Below are positions 1-5,184 of a DNA stretch of 5,184 bases, in pieces. Source of the DNA: Alistipes sp. (GTDB taxonomy: Bacteria; Bacteroidota; Bacteroidia; Bacteroidales; Rikenellaceae); NCBI GenBank assembly GCA_017628595.1, contig JAGBYV010000106.1, positions 1-5,184 on the forward strand, written 5' to 3'. The notes under the pieces are model-generated. The model worked only from the letters and a program-made list of their open reading frames with translations, ran no database searches and was not told where the DNA came from. Both the position numbers and the translations under genes were made by a program. Every line of letters begins with the position of its first letter. Position 1 is the stretch's first letter.

Positions 1-1592
1 AGGGATCTACAGAGTTCTCTGTAGCGGCAGGCAGCAACTCACCGCAGACTATCGAGGTTCTGGCAAAGATCAATAATGCTGTAACAAAGGTGGCCTTTGG
101 CGATGGTATCAAGAGCGGAGATGTAGCCTTTACTGACTATAAGGTTACGATTGCCGACGAGGCAGGCAACTCATTGGTATATACATCTGCAGAGGATGGC
201 AAGCTGGGTTACTTCATCATCAGCGACAATAAGGCCATCGAGCAGTACCTCAAGTGGTCGTTCGAGGGCACACTGAACAATGGTGAGACCTTCACTAACG
301 AGGGTCAGTCGTTTGTCGTTGAGCAGGGCAAGCAGTACAACCTCAACCTCACCTACACCGAGCGTGACGGTATATTGACATTCTCGCTGAAGGTGGACAC
401 TTCGCTCGATGATGTATATAACGAGATTATTTTCGAGCCTACATCAACAGGTATCTCTCGCTCATACAACTACGAGATCTGGGCAAGCCACGCAACCGTA
501 CACGCCGATGTGGATCTTACAGAGTATGATCCCACATACGTATATTTCGAGTACACCGCATCGAATGGCGGCAATCCCGACTGGAGCTCAGCCGTACGTG
601 TAGAAGCAACAGGCAATAAGGTTGGTGAGGAGTTTGACGGCACATTCAGTGGCGTAATTAAAGGTCTTACTCCCAGCACTGATTACTCTTACCGTTTGGT
701 GGTTAAGAAGTTAGGCGCATCGGAGGAGGAGATCGTAGATGGCGTAAGCGAACTGACCTCGGATATAGCATACACAATTCCCAATGCGAGTCTGGATGAG
801 ACCAGCAATGCTGATAGCAAAAGCTATGTATCGTTCTACAATCCCGCCTCTTCAATTGTTGCAAACCAGACAAAGTGGTGGGACTCAGGTAATGCAGGTT
901 CTACCTCTGCCGGTAGCAGCTATATCATCTGTGCATCCGACACCTCAGACAAGATGGATGGCACGGCTTCGGCCCGTCTGCAATCTATCAATGCCGTTAT
1001 AAAATTTGCTGCAGGAAACCTCTTTACCGGTTCATTTGGCCGTGTATTGGGTACTGCCGGTGGTACTGTTTACTTCGGTCGTCCTTTTGTCGGTCGTCCC
1101 TCTAAGCTGCGTCTTTGGATAAAGTACAGCACAGGCAAAGTTACCCATACGGGAGGACCTTCTGGTGCTGCTCTGACAAGCAACGACTATGATATAGGTC
1201 AGGTTAAGGTAGCTCTTGGAACTTGGGATCCCAACGTATATAAAGGTACTGACAACAGCCCGATATGTGTCGACACTACCAATGAGAGCACGTTTGTTGA
1301 CTTCAACACCGATACTGCAACCATCGCCTATGGCGATCTGCAGATTACTGGTGCTGCTTCTACAGCAAGCTACTCGGCCAACAACAACGGCACAGTTACC
1401 GTAGATGACTGGACACAGTGGCATCAGGTAGAGATAGACCTGGTATATCGTGACATGGTTACCATGCCCACACACATCATCATCTCATGCGCAGCAAGTA
1501 AGTGGGGTGACTACTTTGCCGGTTGCGAGAACAGCAAAATGTGGGTTGACGGCTTTGAGCTCGTATACGACGACGATATCGTAACAAAGTAA
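1..1592 (+). CDS. DUF4493 / PCMD domain surface protein, 5' end missing
   Basis: The frame is open to the left edge (first full codon at base 3), so only the last 529 residues are visible and the true start and any signal peptide or lipobox lie outside. The GTG at 90 is internal. Visible residues 1 to about 135 resemble the DUF4493 family, including the WSFEG...GETFT and YNLNLTY segments. Residues about 143-254 look like a fibronectin-III/Ig-type beta domain, with GLTPSTDYSYRL as a typical FN3 strand signature. Residues about 258-523 match the PCMD (putative carbohydrate metabolism) family, with the hallmark KFAAGNLFTGSF, the GTxGGxVxFGRPF block, the LRLWIKY strand, the THIIISCAAS strand and a terminal MWVDGFELVY. 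PCMD proteins are Bacteroidetes envelope proteins with a jelly-roll C-terminal fold; carbohydrate binding or processing is suspected from structure and not proven. It lies 43 bases upstream of a barrel gene and has a PCMD paralogue at 3195-4799. Family assignment is confident; molecular function is unknown. Confidence 0.93.
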   Translation, partial: GSTEFSVAAGSNSPQTIEVLAKINNAVTKVAFGDGIKSGDVAFTDYKVTIADEAGNSLVYTSAEDGKLGYFIISDNKAIEQYLKWSFEGTLNNGETFTNEGQSFVVEQGKQYNLNLTYTERDGILTFSLKVDTSLDDVYNEIIFEPTSTGISRSYNYEIWASHATVHADVDLTEYDPTYVYFEYTASNGGNPDWSSAVRVEATGNKVGEEFDGTFSGVIKGLTPSTDYSYRLVVKKLGASEEEIVDGVSELTSDIAYTIPNASLDETSNADSKSYVSFYNPASSIVANQTKWWDSGNAGSTSAGSSYIICASDTSDKMDGTASARLQSINAVIKFAAGNLFTGSFGRVLGTAGGTVYFGRPFVGRPSKLRLWIKYSTGKVTHTGGPSGAALTSNDYDIGQVKVALGTWDPNVYKGTDNSPICVDTTNESTFVDFNTDTATIAYGDLQITGAASTASYSANNNGTVTVDDWTQWHQVEIDLVYRDMVTMPTHIIISCAASKWGDYFAGCENSKMWVDGFELVYDDDIVTK

Positions 1593-1603
1593 TAATAAAA
1601 ACG

Positions 1604-1619
1604 GCCACCACAGAGTGGC
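1604..1619. other. Small intercistronic hairpin
   Basis: GCCAC (1604-1608) and GTGGC (1615-1619) form a perfect 5-bp, GC-rich stem around a 6-base loop, lying in the only gap of more than 11 bases between plus-strand genes of the cluster. No T-run follows on the plus strand, so it is not a convincing intrinsic terminator for gene 1. On the minus strand it is followed by CG and five T, but no minus-strand gene ends here. It could act as a processing or mRNA-stability element between the first cistron and the barrel genes. The stem is short and chance formation is possible. Confidence 0.3.
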
Positions 1620-1635
1620 AAAAATCGGATTCCGC

Positions 1636-2370
1636 ATGCGAAAACTGATTTTCATCTCAATAATGTTGTTTGTCCTGGGCGCCTCGCGCGTCCAGGCGCA
1701 ACGTTATGACCGAGGCTTCGATCTCAACTCCACTACCTTCACAAAGAAGGGCACGTGGATGGTTGGCGGTCAGGTTGCCTACTCGACACACAAGAACGAT
1801 AGTTACAACTTCCTCATCATTGAGGACATCAACTCTACGGGTTATCGCTTTACGGTGAGCCCCATGTTCTGCTACATGATACGCGACAACATGGGTCTGG
1901 GTATGCGTTTCGGCTATGGCCGCAACCTGTTAAGTGTCGATTCGGCGGGAATGAGCTTTGACGAGATAAATATCAACGTCAAGGATTACTTCTCGCTCAA
2001 TCACGATTTCTCGGCGATGGCCATCTACCGTAACTACATCCCTCTGGGCTCTTCGAAGCGTTTTGCGCTCTTCAACGAGATGCAGCTGGCATATAGTACA
2101 GGACAGGCAAAACTTATCGACGGCCATGGAACAAGCATCGTTGGCACATACGAGAAGTCGAACTCTCTATCGCTCGGTATTAACCCCGGCATGATCGCCT
2201 TTATCAACGACCATGTGGCTGTTGAACTCAATGTCGGCATGCTCGGCCTGCAGTACACCAGCGTTGATCAGATCCACAATCAGGTCAACACGGGCGGGCG
2301 CGAGACTACACAGATTAATTTCAAGGTAAACATCCTGTCCATTGGATTCGGACTGGCTTACTACTTATAA
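1636..2370 (+). CDS. Predicted outer-membrane beta-barrel protein (barrel paralogue 1)
   Basis: A 244-residue protein beginning at ATG 1636. I chose this over the GTG at 1615 because it places a classic signal peptide at the N-terminus: MRKLIF, a hydrophobic core to about residue 15, then VQA|QR with cleavage after residue 21. The GTG would add seven residues and falls inside a hairpin stem. The mature part alternates hydrophobic and polar residues in short strands separated by polar turns (for example residues 41-50, 70-80, 87-97, 143-153, 194-204 and 226-243), as expected of a small 8- to 10-stranded outer-membrane barrel. No Pfam family is recognised with certainty. It is clearly paralogous to the next gene, sharing KGxWxxGxQ, RDNxxxGMRFxY, KSNxxxLxxxPG and a C-terminal NILSIG-type strand. 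It sits between gene 1 and that paralogue and is probably co-transcribed with both. Barrel fold and location are inferred; ligand and role are unknown. Confidence 0.88.
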   Translation: MRKLIFISIMLFVLGASRVQAQRYDRGFDLNSTTFTKKGTWMVGGQVAYSTHKNDSYNFLIIEDINSTGYRFTVSPMFCYMIRDNMGLGMRFGYGRNLLSVDSAGMSFDEININVKDYFSLNHDFSAMAIYRNYIPLGSSKRFALFNEMQLAYSTGQAKLIDGHGTSIVGTYEKSNSLSLGINPGMIAFINDHVAVELNVGMLGLQYTSVDQIHNQVNTGGRETTQINFKVNILSIGFGLAYYL

Positions 2371-2371
2371 T

Positions 2372-2379
2372 AGGAGGAG
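2372..2379 (+). promoter_or_regulatory. Strong Shine-Dalgarno sequence for the second barrel gene
   Basis: AGGAGGAG lies just upstream of two adjacent ATG codons (2382 and 2385). Counted from the GGAGG core (2373-2377), the spacing is 4 bases to the first ATG and 7 bases to the second, so 2385 has the more usual spacing. Bacteroidetes genes generally lack such strong Shine-Dalgarno sequences. The other visible starts here, at 1636 and 3195, have only weak purine-rich leaders. Confidence 0.65.
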
Positions 2380-2381
2380 AT

Positions 2382-3185
2382 ATGATGAAAACACTTTTTA
2401 AGATATTACTCCTATCCGTAGCACTACTTTTTGGTGCAGGAGCAATGGCGCAGGATAAGCCCAAACGCGAGACTATCAGGCTCGGTGGCGAAATTAACAA
2501 GGCCGATAGTCTGGGTAAAAAAGAGAAGCGCGGTTTGTCGCAGCATCTTATCATCCCCAAGGGCGAGTGGCAGCTGGGTGCACAGATATCGCACGTGAGC
2601 ATGTCGAGCGACAATAGCGAGTACATGTTGCTGCTGAACAACATCAACGCCAATGGAGCAATGACAAAGGTTGCCCCCTTTGTAGCATACTCATATCGCG
2701 ACAACCGATCGATTGGTATGCGCTTCCAGTACACGTCGGCATCGGGAAATGTGCAGAGTGGTGACCTTAGCTTTTTGAGCGACGATCTGGCATTCCACAT
2801 CGAGGATATACATGCCGATATGTCATCTGTGCAGACAGCCATTTATCACCGTTCGTACATCGGTCTGGATAGTAAGGGACGCATCGGTCTGTTCAGCGAC
2901 ATCATGTTGGGATATACTAATGGAAGAACCCGATTCATATATAACGAGCAGACGCAGGACACATACACCAAGAGCAATCAGGTCAAGCTGAGCCTGCATC
3001 CTGGTATTGTTGTATTTGCCATGAACAACATCAGTACACACGTCTCAATCGGTATCGGTGGCGTATCATACAACAACACCAAGTATGTCAAGAATGGAGA
3101 GGTGATTGGCACGCGCAACTTCTCAAAGGCCAACTTCAAACTCGACATTCTCGATATCAGCATCGGTTTGTCAATACACTTATAA
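2382..3185 (+). CDS. Predicted outer-membrane beta-barrel protein (barrel paralogue 2)
   Basis: A 267-residue exported protein starting at ATG 2382; the adjacent ATG at 2385 would shorten it by one residue and has better ribosome-site spacing. The signal peptide is MMKTLFK followed by a hydrophobic core and AMA|QD, with cleavage after residue 23. Residues 24-58 form a charged, Lys/Glu-rich segment absent from barrel paralogue 1, possibly a periplasmic N-terminal extension. From KGEWQLGAQ (60-68) onward the protein aligns with paralogue 1 through YRDNRSIGMRFQY (105-117), an AIYHRSYIGL segment (153-162), YTKSNQVKLSLHPG (195-208) and the last strand DILDISIGLSIHL. Amphipathic strands and polar turns support a small barrel; no catalytic motif is visible. 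It begins 11 bases after paralogue 1 stops and ends 9 bases before the PCMD lipoprotein, so co-transcription is very likely. A soluble periplasmic beta protein is a less likely alternative. Confidence 0.9.
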   Translation: MMKTLFKILLLSVALLFGAGAMAQDKPKRETIRLGGEINKADSLGKKEKRGLSQHLIIPKGEWQLGAQISHVSMSSDNSEYMLLLNNINANGAMTKVAPFVAYSYRDNRSIGMRFQYTSASGNVQSGDLSFLSDDLAFHIEDIHADMSSVQTAIYHRSYIGLDSKGRIGLFSDIMLGYTNGRTRFIYNEQTQDTYTKSNQVKLSLHPGIVVFAMNNISTHVSIGIGGVSYNNTKYVKNGEVIGTRNFSKANFKLDILDISIGLSIHL

Positions 3186-3194
3186 CAGAAGAGT

Positions 3195-4799
3195 ATGAAA
3201 AAGATTTTCGCAATATGCACATTTCTGTTTGCCACACTCGTGGGTTGCATTGAGAACGATCTCCCCTATCCGGTGATCATTCCCAAGATCACCAGCATGG
3301 TGGTAGATGGAGCTACGGCAGTTTCAATCAACTCCGACCAGCGCACCGTCACCATCACACTGAGTGAGCCGACAGATATCAGACGAGTAAACATACGTGA
3401 GGTACTCTTCGACAACGAGCAGACCACCATGTCGTGGGATATTACGGGCGAACACGACCTGACGAGCGATCTCTCGGTTACGCTCACCACATATCAGGAC
3501 TACGTCTGGACCATCAAGGCAGAGCAGCCCATCGAGCGATACTTTACCGTCAAGGGACAGGTCGGAGCCAGCGAGATTGACGTTGCAAACCGCCGCGTAG
3601 TTACATACGTAAACTCTACGGAGAGCAAATCCAATATTACCGTCACATCGCTTAAGTTAGGTGCAAGCGAGGTTACAACCTACTCACCCGCCATCTCCAA
3701 ACTCAAGGATTTCACTCATGGTGCCGAGGTTATTGCTACGGCTCACGGTCTGAGCGAGAAGTGGATGATTTTCATCGAGCAGACCGAGACCCTGGTAGAG
3801 ATCAAGAGCGTAGATGCTTGGACCGGTGTTGCATGGGTACGTGCGACGGGTATTGCCGGCCAGACAAACGGCTTCAAATACCGCAAACAGGGCGATAGCG
3901 AGTGGATAGATGTCAGTGGCGATAAGATTAGCTCAAACGGCGGTGATTTCTCTGCCGCCATCGAGAACCTCTCGCCGCTTACCACATACGAATGCTACGC
4001 ATATAGCGGCAACAATCAAACGCAACCCCGCAGTTTCACTACAGAGGAGATGCGACAGTTGCCCAATGCAGGTTTCGAAATATACAGCAACGCGGAGTCG
4101 GATAAGTACTACTCATTCTACGATCCCGCCTCAACAACTGCAGAAATACAGACCAAATGGTGGGATACGGGTAATAAGGGTTCTACTACGGTAGGTTCGT
4201 CATACTCAATTACCAACCCCGACAAGGGCGATGTAGCCGAGGGCAAGTCGTCGGCTAAGCTGGAGTCGCAATATGTGATTGTAAAGTTTGCCGCAGGAAA
4301 CATCTTCTCAGGCGAGTTTGATCGTGTGATTGGCACGACGGGCGGCGTGGTGAATTTCGGACGTCCCTTCACGCTCCGTCCCCGTTCACTCACTCTTTGG
4401 CTCAAATACAAATCCAGCCCTATTGACCATGTAAACGGCGCCCCCGACAACGATCCCGTAAAGGTGGGCGACATGGACCGCTGCCAGGTATTTGTTGCAC
4501 TGGGAGATTGGGATTACCGCACATATGGCGGTACGCCCGACAGCCCCGTTCAGATCAACACTACCGATCGCAGCACCTTCTTTGACCCCAAGTCGAAGGC
4601 CGTAATTGGCTATGGTTCATACGTCAGCGACAAGTCTACGGACGGATGGATCAAAGTGGAGATTCCCATCGAGTACACCTCAACATCGCGCAAACCCACG
4701 CACATCATCATATCGTGTGCTGCAAGTATGCTGGGTGACTACTTCACCGGAGGTTCGAAGAGTGTTCTCTGGGTAGATGGCATGGAGCTGCACTACTAA
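3195..4799 (+). CDS. PCMD domain lipoprotein with Ig/FN3-like modules
   Basis: A complete 534-residue protein. The N-terminus is a lipoprotein signal, MKKIF plus a hydrophobic stretch ending in the lipobox LVGC, with Cys18 as the lipidation site. IEND follows, two acidic residues that weakly resemble the Bacteroidetes surface-export signal. Residues about 31-113 and 116-198 appear to be two related Ig-like beta modules. Residues about 201-283 are FN3-like, ending with NLSPLTTYECYAY. Residues about 289-534 are the PCMD domain: NAGFE, TKWWDTGN, KFAAGNIFSGEF, GTTGGVVNFGRPF, LTLWLKY, THIIISCAAS and LWVDGMELHY. This is nearly the architecture reported for structurally studied PCMD proteins (N-terminal beta modules plus jelly roll), for which a carbohydrate-related role is only proposed. 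The C-terminal domain is homologous to that of gene 1, but the N-terminal modules differ. It is the last gene before a strong terminator. Lipoprotein and PCMD calls are firm; substrate and surface exposure are inferred. Confidence 0.95.
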   Translation: MKKIFAICTFLFATLVGCIENDLPYPVIIPKITSMVVDGATAVSINSDQRTVTITLSEPTDIRRVNIREVLFDNEQTTMSWDITGEHDLTSDLSVTLTTYQDYVWTIKAEQPIERYFTVKGQVGASEIDVANRRVVTYVNSTESKSNITVTSLKLGASEVTTYSPAISKLKDFTHGAEVIATAHGLSEKWMIFIEQTETLVEIKSVDAWTGVAWVRATGIAGQTNGFKYRKQGDSEWIDVSGDKISSNGGDFSAAIENLSPLTTYECYAYSGNNQTQPRSFTTEEMRQLPNAGFEIYSNAESDKYYSFYDPASTTAEIQTKWWDTGNKGSTTVGSSYSITNPDKGDVAEGKSSAKLESQYVIVKFAAGNIFSGEFDRVIGTTGGVVNFGRPFTLRPRSLTLWLKYKSSPIDHVNGAPDNDPVKVGDMDRCQVFVALGDWDYRTYGGTPDSPVQINTTDRSTFFDPKSKAVIGYGSYVSDKSTDGWIKVEIPIEYTSTSRKPTHIIISCAASMLGDYFTGGSKSVLWVDGMELHY

Positions 4800-4800
4800 T

Positions 4801-4842
4801 AAAAAAGAGGTTGTCCAACACGTGCTGACAACCTCTTTTTTT
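4801..4842. terminator. Intrinsic terminator, probably bidirectional
   Basis: GAGGTTGTC (4807-4815) pairs perfectly with GACAACCTC (4827-4835) around an 11-base loop. Six A residues before and seven T residues after extend the stem to as much as 15 bp and give a plus-strand U-tract at 4836-4842. It starts one base after the stop codon of the PCMD lipoprotein gene. Read on the minus strand, the same stem is followed by six T residues (complement of 4801-4806), so it can also end the convergent HAD gene transcript. Confidence 0.93.
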
Positions 4843-5184
4843 ATATCTCTATTCCAAATTCGCGTAATTGCTGCACCAGATTCGCGGCATCGGTGAATCG
4901 CACCGAATGCATACCGACCTCCCTTGCGGCAGCTACATTATCCGCGTTATCATCAATAAAGAGCGACTCCTCGCCTTGCAAACCATAACGCTCCAGCAGG
5001 CAATGATAGATGGGTGCATAGGGTTTGAGCAGATGCTCCTCACCCGAGACAACTATACCATCAAACTCCTGAAAAACGGGATATGTATCACGAATCATCG
5101 GGAAAGTTTCGGCAGACCAGTTGGTAAGGCCATAAATCTTATATCCCAACTGCTTCAGGCGACGCAATACATCAGCCGTGCCCG
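4841..5184 (-). CDS. HAD-family hydrolase, C-terminal part (5' end beyond window)
   Basis: The minus-strand frame is open to the right edge, leaving 113 C-terminal residues; the TTG at 5167 is internal, not a start. HAD-superfamily core motifs are visible in order: motif II with Thr20 in YGLTNWSAETFP, motif III with Lys53 in LLKPYAPIY, and motif IV with Asp77-Asp78 in LFIDDNADNVAAAREVG, which coordinates Mg2+. Motif I (the nucleophile DxD) would lie in the missing N-terminal part of roughly 85-95 residues, judging from the usual 200-residue length. The LTNWS and IDD pattern is typical of HAD subfamily IA members annotated as haloacid-dehalogenase-like or sugar-phosphate phosphatases (YihX-like). 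These are cytoplasmic enzymes, usually hydrolysing small phosphate esters through an aspartyl-phosphate intermediate; the substrate cannot be read here. The gene converges on the PCMD operon and its TAA overlaps the terminator T-run. No functional link to the operon is evident. Confidence 0.95.
   Translation of the reverse strand, partial: GTADVLRRLKQLGYKIYGLTNWSAETFPMIRDTYPVFQEFDGIVVSGEEHLLKPYAPIYHCLLERYGLQGEESLFIDDNADNVAAAREVGMHSVRFTDAANLVQQLREFGIEI

Noticed and set aside
90..92. GTG as the start of the first gene
   Set aside because: The frame stays open to base 3 and the upstream residues continue a plausible DUF4493-type beta domain; no signal peptide follows this GTG.
1032..1475. Minus-strand open frame of 147 codons
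   Set aside because: Antisense to the conserved PCMD domain of gene 1; no domain and no plausible start region.
1615..1617. GTG as the start of barrel paralogue 1
   Set aside because: It adds seven residues ahead of a perfect signal peptide beginning at ATG 1636 and sits within a hairpin stem.
2321..2842. Long minus-strand open frame (173 codons)
   Set aside because: It lies antisense to two well-supported exported-protein genes, its product has no recognisable domain, and its composition is typical of a reverse-frame shadow.
1..4799. Polysaccharide utilisation locus (SusC/SusD system)
   Set aside because: No TonB-dependent SusC-type receptor, SusD-type protein, glycoside hydrolase or sensor/anti-sigma gene is in the window. 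The barrels are far too small to be SusC, so PUL membership cannot be claimed.
4819..4824. CACGTG palindrome as an operator site
   Set aside because: It lies in the loop of the terminator, far from any promoter; a 6-base palindrome there is most likely chance.
5165..5167. TTG (minus strand) as the start of the HAD gene
   Set aside because: The frame continues to the window edge and a start here would omit the nucleophile motif essential to HAD enzymes; the gene is simply cut by the window.

Overview
The window comes from a Bacteroidetes genome, most likely an order Bacteroidales gut-type organism. The basis is the protein families (DUF4493 and PCMD, both typical of Bacteroides, Alistipes, Prevotella and relatives), the lipoprotein-rich envelope operon, and the mostly weak, A/T-rich ribosome binding regions. 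I cannot fix the genus from the sequence. I see no tRNA, rRNA, CRISPR array, insertion sequence or phage gene. No stretch longer than 43 bases lies outside a gene or terminator.

Positions 1-4799 hold one tightly spaced plus-strand gene cluster that continues off the left edge. It encodes: (1) the 3' 529 codons of a large surface protein with a DUF4493-like region, a fibronectin-III-like domain and a C-terminal PCMD (putative carbohydrate metabolism) domain; (2) a secreted protein of about 244 residues predicted to be a small outer-membrane beta-barrel; (3) a second, clearly paralogous barrel protein of 267 residues, 11 bases downstream and preceded by a strong Shine-Dalgarno sequence; and (4) a 534-residue lipoprotein with Ig-like/FN3-like modules and a second PCMD domain paralogous to that of gene 1. 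The cluster therefore reads as two pairs of paralogues in A-B-B'-A' order. All four products are predicted to be exported or envelope proteins. A surface lipoprotein/barrel assembly, perhaps with glycan or adhesion functions, is the natural inference, but nothing in the sequence shows a substrate or an enzymatic activity.

A strong hairpin terminator at 4801-4842 separates this cluster from a convergent minus-strand gene (4841-5184, 5' end beyond the right edge). That gene encodes the C-terminal part of a HAD-family phosphatase/dehalogenase-like hydrolase, and its stop codon overlaps the terminator T-run. The hydrolase is an ordinary cytoplasmic gene with no evident link to the envelope operon.

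The most interesting feature is the nested paralogue layout of the envelope operon. I would call it an uncharacterised surface system worth checking, not a demonstrated new one.
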